From: JBOHDX01 sp050700835
Lineage (GTDB): Bacteria; Actinomycetota; Actinomycetes; Propionibacteriales; Nocardioidaceae
Assembly: GCA_050700835.1 (NCBI GenBank)
Contig: JBOHDX010000064.1
Coordinates: 1 to 64,000, forward strand
DNA length: 64,000 bases
Direction: 5' to 3'
The notes under the pieces: model-generated
What the model was told of the DNA's origin: nothing
The model's database searches: none
What the model saw: only the letters and a program-made list of their open reading frames with translations
Shown: positions 26,397 through 35,680 of the stretch, piece by piece
How positions within the stretch are numbered: position 1 is the stretch's first letter
How the letters are laid out: every line of letters starts with the position of its first letter
Translations under genes and position numbers: made by a program

Positions 26397-26828
26397 TCAG
26401 ATCACACCGGGCATCACCTCCTCGGACATCTGCGAGTACGCCGTCTCCTGCGCGTCGGAGAAGGTCTGCCAGGCCTGGCTGTTCCAGATCTCGACCCGAT
26501 CCATGGCACCGATCACGACGCAGTCGCGGTCGAGGTGGGCGTACTCGCGGAGTCGGGGCGGGATGGTCAGCCGACCCTGCTTGTCCATCGACTCGTCGGA
26601 GGCACCCGAGTAGAGGATCCGCAGGAAGTCACGGGTGGCCTTGTGCGTGAACGGCGCCTGCCGGGCCTTCTCCGTGACCTGCTCGAAGACACCCCGCGGC
26701 CAGACGTACAGCGAGTAGTCCTGGCCCTTGGTGATCACCAGACCCTCCTGCAGCTCGTCGCGGAACTTGGCGGGGAGGAAGACGCGCCCCTTCTCGTCCA
26801 GGCGCGGCGTGTGAGTACCGAGAAACAA
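26397..26828 (-). CDS. mraZ: transcriptional regulator MraZ
   Basis: AbrB-like double SpoVT fold regulator that binds repeats upstream of its own operon. It has 143 residues. Two copies of the DNA-binding half are seen: LDEKGRVFLPAKFRDEL (about 10-26) and MDKQGRLTIPPRLREYA (about 80-96). I place the start at the TTG at 26828, giving MFLGTHTPRLDEKG, which matches the usual family N-terminus; GGGGAGG then lies 7 bases upstream. The in-frame GTG at 26834 would sit one base from that ribosome site. First gene of the dcw run. Confidence 0.95.
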   Translation of the reverse strand: MFLGTHTPRLDEKGRVFLPAKFRDELQEGLVITKGQDYSLYVWPRGVFEQVTEKARQAPFTHKATRDFLRILYSGASDESMDKQGRLTIPPRLREYAHLDRDCVVIGAMDRVEIWNSQAWQTFSDAQETAYSQMSEEVMPGVI

Positions 26829-26834
26829 CGCCAC

Positions 26835-27262
26835 ACCTCCCCTGATCGGCCCCAGGACGCCAAGGCGTCACCCATGTCCTCCACTTCACGCCACTCTACG
26901 CCACTTCACTCCCCCACAGTGACATTCCGGCAAGAAACACGCCCCGGATCAGACGAATCGCGGCGACCGCCCGGCACCGGAGTCACGGTGGCCGAGGGCC
27001 GCGTCCCGCGGTCGTCCGTCCGGCGTCGCGCAGACAGTTCCCGATCCGGTGAACCTGCACTGTCGACTGACGCGTTGTTCGGTGGAGCCGTACGCTCGGC
27101 TCAAGTGGAACGCGGCGGTGACCGCATCGTTATCGGGCGGCGGTGCGCACGGACCCGGCGCCTGACAGGATCAGGCTCCGGCCTCCTGACCGCTGGGCCG
27201 ACCACGAAGCACGGCCGCGGTTTCCAGGCGTGCTGCAGGCGAGTGCTCAGGGGAGGGGCGGA
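26835..27262. other. divergent intergenic region mraZ / moxR
   Basis: A 428-base gene-free region between divergent mraZ and the MoxR-type gene. It holds the MraZ repeats at its left end and should hold a promoter for the moxR operon at its right end. Apart from the repeats and the GGGAGGGG ribosome site at 27251-27258, I see no other structured element. Confidence 0.5.
26879..26920 (-). promoter_or_regulatory. MraZ-type operator repeats upstream of mraZ
   Basis: On the minus strand four GTGG cores begin at 26917, 26904, 26894 and 26884. The last three are exactly 10 bases apart within RAGTGGMG units. MraZ of other bacteria binds TGGG/GTGG-type direct repeats with 10-base spacing just upstream of its own start (family knowledge). 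They lie about 50-90 bases before mraZ, where the promoter should be, so autoregulation is likely. Confidence 0.75.
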
Positions 27263-28267
27263 GTGACGACGATAGAGCCGCACGTGGTCGGCAACGACTT
27301 CTCGATGCTCACGGAGGTCGCGGGGCGCCTGCAGCGCAACGTCGAGACCGTGATCGAGGGCAAGGCGGGAGTGGTACGCAGCGCCATCACGGTGATGCTA
27401 GCGGGCGGGCACCTCCTGATCGAGGACGTCCCGGGCGTCGGCAAGACGATGCTCGCCAAGTCGCTGGCGCGCAGCATCGACGGCACGATCCGCCGAATCC
27501 AGTTCACCCCCGACCTGCTGCCGAGCGACGTCACCGGCGTCTCGATCTTCAACCAGAACACCCGGGAGTTCGAGTTCCGGCCCGGTGGCGTCTTCGCCAA
27601 CATCGTGGTCGGCGACGAGATCAACCGGGCCTCCCCCAAGACGCAGTCCGCACTGCTGGAGTGCATGGAGGAGCGCCAGGTCACGGTCGACAACACGACG
27701 TACACGCTCGACGACCCGTTCATGGTCATCGCCACCCAGAACCCGATCGAGATGGAGGGCACCTATCCACTGCCGGAGGCGCAGCGCGACCGGTTCATGG
27801 CCCGTATCTCGATGGGCTACCCGGTGGAGGCGGCCGAGCTGGCCATGCTCGACTCGCACGCCGGCGACGAGCCGCTCGACTCGATCTCGGCCGTGTCCGA
27901 CGGGGCCGAGATCGCCAAGCTGATCGGGCTCGTGCGCGGAGTGTTCGTCTCACCCGCGGTGCAGAGGTACGCCGTCGCGTTGACGACGGCAACGCGGCGT
28001 TCGTCCGAGCTGCGGCTGGGCGCCTCGCCTCGCGCGACACTGCACCTCGTGCGCGCCGCCAAGGCGGCGGCCGCTTTGGACCAGCGTGACTACGTCCTCC
28101 CAGACGACCTGCAACGGCTGGCGCCGGCGGTCCTCGGACACCGGCTGCTGCTCAACGCCGAGGCGGCGATGGGCGGTCGCCAACCCGAGCAGGTGCTGGA
28201 CTCCATCATCGCGAGTGTCCCGCTCCCGTCGAGCGGGGTGCCGACGCACGACTCCCAACCCAGCTGA
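27263..28267 (+). CDS. MoxR family AAA+ ATPase
   Basis: A 334-residue AAA+ ATPase thought to act as a chaperone for the DUF58 partner encoded next door. Walker A is in EDVPGVGKTMLAKSL (about residue 58), Walker B in VVGDEINRASPKTQSALLE, and sensor 1 in VIATQNPIEMEGTYPLPEAQRDRF. A C-terminal lid domain follows. The GTG start was chosen because GGGAGGGG lies 4 bases upstream; earlier in-frame starts have no such site. First gene of the moxR-DUF58-transglutaminase operon. Confidence 0.93.
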   Translation: MTTIEPHVVGNDFSMLTEVAGRLQRNVETVIEGKAGVVRSAITVMLAGGHLLIEDVPGVGKTMLAKSLARSIDGTIRRIQFTPDLLPSDVTGVSIFNQNTREFEFRPGGVFANIVVGDEINRASPKTQSALLECMEERQVTVDNTTYTLDDPFMVIATQNPIEMEGTYPLPEAQRDRFMARISMGYPVEAAELAMLDSHAGDEPLDSISAVSDGAEIAKLIGLVRGVFVSPAVQRYAVALTTATRRSSELRLGASPRATLHLVRAAKAAAALDQRDYVLPDDLQRLAPAVLGHRLLLNAEAAMGGRQPEQVLDSIIASVPLPSSGVPTHDSQPS

Positions 28268-28279
28268 TCAGGCACGACG

Positions 28280-29629
28280 ATGCGCACCTCGATGTCGGCC
28301 CTCACGACCCGGGGACGCGCGTTCCTCGCGGCCGGCATCACGGTGGTCCTGTCGGGCTTCCTGCTGGGGTTCGACTCCTTGATGCGGGTCGGCATCCTGG
28401 CGGTCTGCCTTCCGTTACTCACCGCCTACGCGGTGAGTCGTACCCGCTACCGACTGGCCGCGAACCGCTACGTGACACCGACTCGCGTCAGCGTCGGTCA
28501 GACCGCCAAGGTGACGTTGAGCCTGGCCAACGACGGCGCGCTCCCGATGGGACTGCTCCTGCTCGAGGATCACGTGCCCTACATGCTCGGCACCCGGGCA
28601 CGGTTCATCATCGACCACGCCGGATCACGATGGCATCAGAACGTCACCTACAACGTGCGTTCGGAGCTGCGCGGACACTATGAGATCGGGCCGTTGTCGA
28701 TCCGGGTCTCCGACCCGTTCGGACTGATCGAGCTGGTGCGGTCCTTCAACGCGACCACGTCCGTGGTCGTGATCCCGGCGATCATCCCGCTCCGATCCCA
28801 CGCGATCCACGGAGCATGGGCCGGCGCCGGCGAGAACCGGCCGAGGGCCTTCGCCTCCGGCAGCGCGGAAGACGTCACAGTCCGCGAGTACCGCGTCGGC
28901 GACGACCTGCGGCGGGTCCACTGGCGCAGCAGTGCTCGCGTCGGTGAGCTGATGGTCCGGCGCGAGGAGCAGCCGTGGCAGAGCCGGGCCAGCGTGCTGC
29001 TCGACTCCCGCGCCCTCGCCCATCAAGGGTCTGGTCCCGCATCGTCGCTGGAGTGGGCGATCACTGCCGCCGCCTCGGTCAGCGCCCATCTGGCCCGCGA
29101 GGGCTTCGCGGTGCGCCTGCTGACAGACCGGCCCGACACCGAGGCGAACGCCTGGCACGACCGGAGTCTGAGCGCCGTCGCCCAGACCGGGCCGATCCTC
29201 GACCAGTTGGCTGTGATCGGCGCCTCCTCCTCCCCCGACCTGTCGCATGCAACCCATTCCCTGTCGGGCAACCACGGGCTCGTGGTCGCGATCCTCGGCG
29301 ACCTCAGCTCCGTCGACCTGGTGGACGTCGCCCAAGCCGTGCCGCATGGCAACCGCGGGCTCGCCATCGTCCTCGAAACCGCGTTGTGGCGCAGCCCCGG
29401 CCACGCCGCCAGTGTGCCGGGCCGGTCGGCAGCCGACACGCAGGCGGAGATGCTGCGCCGGCACGGCTGGCACGTCACGGTCGCCCGCCCCAACGAGTCG
29501 GTCGCCGACGCGTGGTTGCGGCTCGGGCACCTGCTGATGCAGGGCTCCGTGATCGCGCGCTCCAGCACCTCCAACGCCGCCACCCAGGCAGCCGAGGTGG
29601 CACGGCCAGAGGTGGAGGCCGGCTCATGA
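28280..29629 (+). CDS. DUF58 membrane protein
   Basis: A 449-residue DUF58 protein. Two membrane helices lie near the N-terminus (about 14-50, AFLAAGITVVLSGFLLGF and following). After a beta-rich segment comes the DUF58 core with REYRVGDDLRRVHWRSSARVGELMVRREE (about 200-230) and a VWA-like C-terminal region. DUF58 proteins pair with MoxR ATPases and transglutaminases in operons linked to envelope stress and protein assembly; the precise job is unknown. It overlaps the next gene by 4 bases (ATGA). Confidence 0.9.
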   Translation: MRTSMSALTTRGRAFLAAGITVVLSGFLLGFDSLMRVGILAVCLPLLTAYAVSRTRYRLAANRYVTPTRVSVGQTAKVTLSLANDGALPMGLLLLEDHVPYMLGTRARFIIDHAGSRWHQNVTYNVRSELRGHYEIGPLSIRVSDPFGLIELVRSFNATTSVVVIPAIIPLRSHAIHGAWAGAGENRPRAFASGSAEDVTVREYRVGDDLRRVHWRSSARVGELMVRREEQPWQSRASVLLDSRALAHQGSGPASSLEWAITAAASVSAHLAREGFAVRLLTDRPDTEANAWHDRSLSAVAQTGPILDQLAVIGASSSPDLSHATHSLSGNHGLVVAILGDLSSVDLVDVAQAVPHGNRGLAIVLETALWRSPGHAASVPGRSAADTQAEMLRRHGWHVTVARPNESVADAWLRLGHLLMQGSVIARSSTSNAATQAAEVARPEVEAGS

Positions 29630-31956
29630 GGGAACGGCTGTGGTCAGGGCACGTCCAACTCGCCGTCTGGGGCTGGGTGGCCACCATGTCCGGCGGCATC
29701 ATGCTCGGTTCCCTGGTCATGTCCAAGCGCTACCTCCTGGTCGGCGCCCTGGCAGCGCTCACGGTGTCCGTCGTGGGGGCGGTCTTGCGGGCGTACCGCT
29801 GTCCGCGCGGCCTGCTCGTCCTCGCCCAGCTCGCCGCGCTCGCGATCTGGACCACGTTGGCCTTCGCAGCGGACAAGGCGTGGCTCGGCGTCCTGCCGTC
29901 GCCGGACGCCGCGCACGCGGTGTGGAGCACGTTCCAGGAGTCGGTGAACCTCGGCAACCAGTACACCTCCCCCCTGCCGTCGTCGCGCTCGATCTCGTTG
30001 ACGTTCGGTCTGGGGATCGGCGTGCTCGGCCTGGTGATCGACGTTGTCGGTGTCACCTTGCGCCGGGTGCCGCTGCTCGCCCTGGTGTTCCTAGGGCTCT
30101 ACATGGTGCCGCTGTCACTGTTCGCCGGGCACGTGTCGTTGTTCGCCTTCATCGTCGGCGCCGCCGGCTACATCGCCCTGCTGGGCGCCGACGAACGAGA
30201 TCGGGTGACGCATTGGGGCCGCCAGATCAGTGACGCCGGCTCCATGTGGGAGACCTCGGACGGCTCGGACATCAGCGCCGAGGGCCTGGCCTCCGTCGGG
30301 CGCCGGATCGGGTTCGGGGCGGTGGCGATCGCGGTGGTCGCACCGTTGCTGATCCCCACCCTCGCACCGCACTATTTCGGCCAGAGCGGCTCCGGCGGAG
30401 GGAGCGGCGGCTCGGGCGTGGTGTCGGTGACCAACCCGGTGCTCGACCTCAAACGCAACCTCGTCGCCCCCGGCCACGAGGTGCTGCTGCGGTTCGCCAC
30501 CGATGACACCGACCCCGGCTACCTGCGGATCGCGGTGCTCGACGACTTCACCGGCACCACGTGGCAGCCGAGCGTGCGCCGCAGTGACAACTCCATCCTG
30601 ACGAACCGGTCGCTGCCACCGGCCCCCGGAGAGGGTTCGGCGATCGCAACGCGCCTGGTGAGCTACCAGCTCGATGCCGGGTCGAACTTCTCGTCGACCT
30701 GGCTCCCGGTCGAGTACGCGCCGACCCAGATCAGTGTGAGCCCGTCGTGGCGGATGGACCTGAGCACGATGGACGTCAACTCCACGTCGTCAAGCGAGAC
30801 GACTCGGGGGCTGGCGTACTCCTTCACCGCGGCCATCCCCGAGCCGACCTCGGCGCAGCTGAGAGCAGCCGGTCCACCGCCGGCGAGCCTGGACACGATG
30901 ACGTCGCTGCCCACCGACCTGCCGTCGGTCATCTTCAAGACCGCCGCACAGGTGACCTCCGGAGCCAGCAACGCCTACGACAAGGCCGAGCTGCTGCAGA
31001 ACTGGTTCCGGTCGAGCGGAGGGTTCACCTACTCCACGGCTCGGGCACCCGGCAACGGCATCGACACGATCACGCACTTCATCACCGACGACCGGGTCGG
31101 CTACTGCGAGCAGTTCGCGTCGGCGATGGCGATCATGGCGCGCACGCTGGGCATCCCGGCCCGGGTCGCGGTCGGATTCCTGCGACCCCAGCACGACGGC
31201 AAGAACTGGGCGTACACCGCGGACTCGATGCATGCGTGGCCCGAGCTGTACTTCTCCGGTGTCGGTTGGGTTCGGTTCGAGCCCACGCCGGCGATCCGTA
31301 CCGGAACCGCGCCGGACTACGCGCATGCCGGTGGGGTCGGACCGTCGAACTCGCCCAGCACGTCCGCATCTCCGTTGCCGGTCCACCAGCGTCCGACTCT
31401 GCACAGTCCGGGTACCCCGGCTGGGGCCGGGTCGAAGTCCTCAGGTGGGACCGGGACCGGCGGGTTCCTCGGTTGGCTGCTGCTCGGTGTCGCATTGGCG
31501 GTCGTCGTCGCGCTGACTCCGCTTACCTTGAAGACGATCCGGGTGCGGCGCCGGTGGGCACGGGCCACCACCCCAGCCGCGATGGCCGACGCTGCGTGGG
31601 ACCATCTTCGCGACGGCGCCCTCGATCTGCGCATCCCGTGGCGTGACGACCAGACACCGCGCGCCACCGGTCGGGATCTGCGCGGGCACCTGACCGGTGA
31701 CAGCGACAGCATCGCCGCCCTCAACACCATCGTCGTGGCGATCGAGCAGCGCAGATACGCCAGGGGTGTACGCGGGCACGAAGACCTGCGGACGAAGGTG
31801 GATGCGGTTCTGTCGGGTCTGGCCGGGGACATGTCCGGGCGGTACCAGTGGCTGGCTGCCTGGTGGCCGGTGTCTCCGTCGGTCGCGTTGCGGCAGCGTT
31901 GGCTGCGACCGAGGGTTCGACGCGTTCGGGAGTCGATGCTCACCGTCAGCGAGTGA
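29626..31956 (+). CDS. TgpA-like membrane transglutaminase
   Basis: A 776-residue protein with 5-6 membrane helices in the first 245 residues, a large extracytoplasmic transglutaminase-core domain and a further helix near 620, followed by a cytoplasmic DUF4129-like tail. Catalytic Cys494 lies in RVGYCEQFASAMAIMAR and His536 in DSMHAWPELYF; the third position is Glu in RFEPTP, as often in this subfamily. By family knowledge it may act as a peptidase or cross-linking enzyme of the envelope. Gly/Ser-rich linkers flank the core. Last gene of the moxR operon. Confidence 0.92.
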   Translation: MRERLWSGHVQLAVWGWVATMSGGIMLGSLVMSKRYLLVGALAALTVSVVGAVLRAYRCPRGLLVLAQLAALAIWTTLAFAADKAWLGVLPSPDAAHAVWSTFQESVNLGNQYTSPLPSSRSISLTFGLGIGVLGLVIDVVGVTLRRVPLLALVFLGLYMVPLSLFAGHVSLFAFIVGAAGYIALLGADERDRVTHWGRQISDAGSMWETSDGSDISAEGLASVGRRIGFGAVAIAVVAPLLIPTLAPHYFGQSGSGGGSGGSGVVSVTNPVLDLKRNLVAPGHEVLLRFATDDTDPGYLRIAVLDDFTGTTWQPSVRRSDNSILTNRSLPPAPGEGSAIATRLVSYQLDAGSNFSSTWLPVEYAPTQISVSPSWRMDLSTMDVNSTSSSETTRGLAYSFTAAIPEPTSAQLRAAGPPPASLDTMTSLPTDLPSVIFKTAAQVTSGASNAYDKAELLQNWFRSSGGFTYSTARAPGNGIDTITHFITDDRVGYCEQFASAMAIMARTLGIPARVAVGFLRPQHDGKNWAYTADSMHAWPELYFSGVGWVRFEPTPAIRTGTAPDYAHAGGVGPSNSPSTSASPLPVHQRPTLHSPGTPAGAGSKSSGGTGTGGFLGWLLLGVALAVVVALTPLTLKTIRVRRRWARATTPAAMADAAWDHLRDGALDLRIPWRDDQTPRATGRDLRGHLTGDSDSIAALNTIVVAIEQRRYARGVRGHEDLRTKVDAVLSGLAGDMSGRYQWLAAWWPVSPSVALRQRWLRPRVRRVRESMLTVSE

Positions 31957-32053
31957 CGTGGCGTGACGTGCCCTGACAAGTCTGGACGGGCGACCGGTGG
32001 GATTCCCGCTGGTGTTGGCCTGCTGGGCCTGCAGGGTTTTGGTGACCGCAGGG

Positions 32054-32455
32054 CTATTCGCCGTCTCCTCGGCGACGGCGCCAGCGCTCCTCGATCCGGT
32101 CCATGAAGGAGCTGGACACCGCGCTGCCGGTGGCGGGGGGGCCTCCGCCGGCCCCGCGGGGGGTGGCCGGAACGTCGGTGACGCCGTGCCCGCGGCGCCA
32201 GACGGTGACGAACGCGTACGACGCCAGCAGCATCACGACGAACCCGGTCACCGCAACGAGAGTGACGGTCAGGACCGCGCCGAGCATGAGGACACCGAGA
32301 CCGACCACGAACATGAGGGCCGCCAACGCCGCGCGACGACGGCTGCGGGCACGGAGCCGGGATCCGCGCAGCGTCGAGGCGAACTTCGGATCCTCGGCGA
32401 CGAGCGCCTGCTCCATCTGCTCGAGCAGCCGCTGCTCCTCTTCCGAAAGCGGCAC
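32054..32455 (-). CDS. DUF3040 membrane protein
   Basis: A 133-residue actinobacterial protein. It opens with the hallmark PLSEEEQRLLEQMEQAL...EDPKFASTLRG, then has a basic stretch and two hydrophobic helices (about 45-85), and a Gly/Pro-rich tail. The GTG at 32455 was chosen because GGGAGGA lies 5 bases upstream and the protein then begins at the conserved motif. The function of DUF3040 is unknown. It converges on the transglutaminase gene. In many actinobacteria it sits near dinB, as here. Confidence 0.9.
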   Translation of the reverse strand: MPLSEEEQRLLEQMEQALVAEDPKFASTLRGSRLRARSRRRAALAALMFVVGLGVLMLGAVLTVTLVAVTGFVVMLLASYAFVTVWRRGHGVTDVPATPRGAGGGPPATGSAVSSSFMDRIEERWRRRRGDGE

Positions 32456-32720
32456 AGATCCTCCCGACCCAACGACAGACGAGATCGGACCCCTCACCGA
32501 TCCACTCTCAGTCTAGGCAGGTAGGGGGCGGACCGAAACCCGAGCAGAGAAATAGGGAGAACCTGTTGACAGCCCTGCGGAAGCAACTTTGCACGCTCAT
32601 CCGGCGTCTAGTTGTCAGACCGGCCTGATCCCTGGCCCCGAGGCACCGGCCCGGGCCAGGAGCCGCGTCTAGCTAGGTCAACCGCGACTGGCGTGGTGGC
32701 GCCGACGAACGAGGAGTGAG
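32456..32720. other. divergent intergenic region before the L,D-transpeptidase
   Basis: A 265-base gap between divergent genes. A TTGACA hexamer is at 32566-32571 on the plus strand, but 17 bases on there is only TTGCAC, a weak -10. An imperfect GTCT/AGAC hairpin flanked by CCGG follows near 32605-32627. A promoter for the transpeptidase is likely here but not pinned down. Confidence 0.35.
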
Positions 32721-33530
32721 ATGAAGTTCAGTGTGGGTGGCGTGTTGGTGTCCGGTGTGTCGGTGTGCGCCGTTCTCGTGACGGGGCTCGGGTCGACGTC
32801 TGCGGCCGCAACCGGCGTGGGGAGCAGCGTCGGGTCGTCCGGGCAGGTGCACGTCCAGCGGTCGATCGCCCCGGCCCGGCCGTTCAACTTCCAGGGTCCG
32901 CTGGCCCGCGAGGTGACCCGGCGGGGAGACGCGGACACGTCTCCCGAACACATTCAGCATGTGACCGAGCTGCAGTACCGGCTGCGGTGGGCGGGCGTCT
33001 ACGGCGGCCCGATCACCGGCACGTTCGGTCCACGGACCGAGCACGCGGTGCGGGTGTTCCAGTGGAGGAATCGCCTGTTCGTGAGCGGCGTGGCGACCCA
33101 CCGGACCTGGTCGGCGCTGATCCGACAGACCCTGCGCGGCCGCGCCATCCTGCCGTACCGATGCGGGCACGGCGTCGGCGTGCACCTGTGCTACGACCGG
33201 CTCCACCACCAGGTGACGCTCTGGAAGGGTCATCGGCTGTGGAACGCGTGGCTGGTGCGGGGCGGTGATCGGGGGTACGAGACGCGGACCGGAAGGTTCT
33301 CGGTGTATTGGCGTGACCGGTACCACGTCAGCTCGATCTACGGGTCGGCGATGCCGTTCTCGCAGTTCTTCTCCGGCGGCGAGGCGTTCCACGGGTCGCC
33401 GTTCATGATGAATCCGTTCGTGGGGCACAGTCACGGGTGCGTCAACATGTACTACGAGGATGCGCGGCAGCTGTGGCGGGACACCCGCGGCGTGCACATC
33501 AACGTGCATGTGTACGGCGCGTGGTCCTGA
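32721..33530 (+). CDS. secreted L,D-transpeptidase (YkuD) with peptidoglycan-binding domain
   Basis: A 269-residue exported protein. It has a signal peptide (about 1-30, ending TSAAA), a PG_binding_1 domain (HVTELQYRLRWAGVYGGPITGTFGPRTEHAVRVFQ, about 79-115) and a YkuD catalytic domain with GHSHGCVNM, where Cys240 is the nucleophile. Such enzymes form 3-3 cross-links in peptidoglycan. GAGGAG precedes the ATG. The N-terminal domain order and high His/Arg/Tyr content are common in actinobacterial members. Confidence 0.93.
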   Translation: MKFSVGGVLVSGVSVCAVLVTGLGSTSAAATGVGSSVGSSGQVHVQRSIAPARPFNFQGPLAREVTRRGDADTSPEHIQHVTELQYRLRWAGVYGGPITGTFGPRTEHAVRVFQWRNRLFVSGVATHRTWSALIRQTLRGRAILPYRCGHGVGVHLCYDRLHHQVTLWKGHRLWNAWLVRGGDRGYETRTGRFSVYWRDRYHVSSIYGSAMPFSQFFSGGEAFHGSPFMMNPFVGHSHGCVNMYYEDARQLWRDTRGVHINVHVYGAWS

Positions 33531-33562
33531 GCCTGGTTTGCGGCGTCGTTGACTGTCGCGGG

Positions 33563-34771
33563 TCACGGGCGGCCGGTGCCGAGCAGTCGGGCCGGCCCCA
33601 CCGTGGCGTGGCCGAAGCGCCGGGCGGCCGCGTCGACGGCCCGCTCGGCCTCCGGCCAGCCGTGTGGTCGTTCGCCCAGGACGAGCTGCCGGGGCGCCGA
33701 CGCGGCCGGCCGCAACCCTTCGACGCGGACCCCGACCAGCCGGATGCGGGCACGCTGTAGTCCCAGGCCCTCGAACAGTGCGCACGCGGTGGCATAGATC
33801 TCGGCGCCGATGTCGGTCGCGTCGCGCAGCGTTCGTGACCTGGTGATCGTGGTGAAGTCGGCGAAACGCACCCGCAACGTCACCGTGCGCCCGACGACCG
33901 CGGCGGCCCGTAGCCGGCCGGCGACCGAGGTGGACAGCCGGAGCAGCTCACGGGTCACCACCACCGGGTCGTCGGTGTCACGGCCGAACGTCTCGTCGGA
34001 GCCGATGCTGCGCTCCGGCTCGCGCTGCGCTACCAGGGTGCGGCGGCCGCCACCCCAGGCCAGCGCATGCAGCGTGGGACCGAGGGTGGGACCGAGTGCA
34101 CGGCGCATGAGGTCGACCGGAGTGTGGGCCAGGTCGCCGATAGTGCGCAGACCCAACCGGCGCAGAGCCTCGGCGGTCTTGTCGCCGACCCCCCACAGCT
34201 CCTCGACGTCGAGCGGGTGCAGGAACGCGGTGGCACCGTCCCGGGGGACGACGACCACGCCGTCAGGCTTGGCCCGCCGGGATGCAAGCTTGGCCAGGTG
34301 GGTCGTGGTGGCGATGCCGACCGAGCAGGGGATGCCTTGCTCGTCGGAGATCGTGGAACGCAGCTGCTCGGCGATCCGTCGTGGTGGCCCTAGCCGGCGG
34401 ACCGAACCGGACACGTCGAGGAACGCCTCGTCGAGCGACATCGCCTCGACCTGCGGCGTGATCGCCCGGAACGTGGCCTGCACCGCGGCGGACACGGCAG
34501 TGAACCGGTCGAAGTCCGGGGACAGCACGGTGGCCGTCGGACACAACCGTCGCGCCCGCATCATCGGCATCGCCGAGTGGACGCCGAAGACACGTGCCTC
34601 GTAGCTGGCCGACAGCACCACGCCGCGGTGCCCGCCGCCGACGATGACCGGTGTGCCCCGCAGCTGGGGGCGGTCCCGGATCGCCACCGAGGCGTAGAAG
34701 GCGTCCATGTCGACGTGCAGGATCGTGCATCCGGCGTCGCTGAGGGCGGCGGAGGTCATGGAGTCCGCCAC
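33563..34771 (-). CDS. dinB: DNA polymerase IV (Y-family, DinB)
   Basis: Translesion polymerase of 402 residues. Palm motifs are LHVDMDAFYASV (first metal-binding Asp, about 19-30) and MSLDEAFLDVSG (Asp-Glu pair, about 112-123). Little-finger residues follow, including LRVRFADFTTITRSRT. The C-terminus lacks an obvious beta-clamp QxxLF peptide. Two starts are possible (34771 or ATG at 34759). It is 87 bases downstream of the methyltransferase gene on the same strand as dnaE2, so the two error-prone polymerases are near neighbours. Confidence 0.95.
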   Translation of the reverse strand: MADSMTSAALSDAGCTILHVDMDAFYASVAIRDRPQLRGTPVIVGGGHRGVVLSASYEARVFGVHSAMPMMRARRLCPTATVLSPDFDRFTAVSAAVQATFRAITPQVEAMSLDEAFLDVSGSVRRLGPPRRIAEQLRSTISDEQGIPCSVGIATTTHLAKLASRRAKPDGVVVVPRDGATAFLHPLDVEELWGVGDKTAEALRRLGLRTIGDLAHTPVDLMRRALGPTLGPTLHALAWGGGRRTLVAQREPERSIGSDETFGRDTDDPVVVTRELLRLSTSVAGRLRAAAVVGRTVTLRVRFADFTTITRSRTLRDATDIGAEIYATACALFEGLGLQRARIRLVGVRVEGLRPAASAPRQLVLGERPHGWPEAERAVDAAARRFGHATVGPARLLGTGRP

Positions 34772-34858
34772 CGCGCGATGCCCCGTCGACGGGTGGGCTG
34801 CCCGGCGTACCGCCGATCAGCAGACTTCCCGAGCTCTCGCTGCCCGGCGGTGGGCGGC

Positions 34859-35605
34859 TCAACTCCTCCGGGCGCCGACGTGCAACTGTCCGGCCAGCGC
34901 CCTGAGCTCGGGTCGGTTGGCCGCGAGCCGTTCGCAGTCCAGGAGTGTCTCCAGCGCGCGGGGCTCCGAGTCGACCAGCGCCCCCGGCACCACGTCGGTG
35001 AACACGCGGATGCCGTGCACGTAGGTCGGGACCAGGCCCGACGCGCGCACCAGGTCCAACGTCTCCGACTCGGTGAACCGGCGTGGACCGGTCGCGGAGC
35101 CCGAACCGGTCGACGGCGCCAGGAGGAGATCGCGGACGGCCTCGACCTGCCCGGCCAGCGCCCGCGCCAGAGCAGCGGCGGGTCGATGCGCCACCAGCAG
35201 GCTGAGGGCACCGTGCTGATGCAACACCTCGCGGACGACCATGAGTGTCTGCACCGGGTCGTCGACGACCTCGAGCACTCCGTGGCACAGCACCATGTCG
35301 ATGCTGTCGCTTCCGAGGTGGTCGAGCAGATCGGTGGCGTCCCCTTGGATGCCGGCGATTCGGGTGTCCACTCCGCTCTCCGCCGCACGCCGCTGCAGTG
35401 AGGCCAGCGCGTCAGGGCTCGGGTCGACCACAGTGACGTGGTGACCGAGGCCGGCCACCCGCACCGCGAAACCCCCTGTGCCACCGCCGAGATCGAGGAC
35501 CCGGCCGAGTCCGCCCAGCTGTCCCAGCTCGTCCTGGACGGCATCCCACACGACGGCGGCACGGACCATCCCACGGCTGGGACCGGGCTGGCGCTGCTCG
35601 ACCAC
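34859..35605 (-). CDS. class I SAM-dependent methyltransferase
   Basis: A 248-residue methyltransferase. The SAM-binding motif I is VLDLGGGTGGFAVRVA (about 32-47), followed by VVDPSPDAL and a CHGVLEVVDDP motif. It resembles the SmtA/CmoM-like group, but the substrate is unknown. The GTG start at 35605 was chosen because AAGGAG lies 7 bases upstream. Reading further upstream only translates a tandem repeat. A TAGGCT (-10-like) at 35648-35643 may give it and dinB their own promoter, separate from the dnaE2 transcript. Confidence 0.85.
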   Translation of the reverse strand: MVEQRQPGPSRGMVRAAVVWDAVQDELGQLGGLGRVLDLGGGTGGFAVRVAGLGHHVTVVDPSPDALASLQRRAAESGVDTRIAGIQGDATDLLDHLGSDSIDMVLCHGVLEVVDDPVQTLMVVREVLHQHGALSLLVAHRPAAALARALAGQVEAVRDLLLAPSTGSGSATGPRRFTESETLDLVRASGLVPTYVHGIRVFTDVVPGALVDSEPRALETLLDCERLAANRPELRALAGQLHVGARRS

Positions 35606-35680
35606 GAGCGGTCTCCTTGCGGACAGGTGAGGATGCCCGCCCAGCCTAGTGACGTCGCGGCGGGCCTGATCGCGACACCC

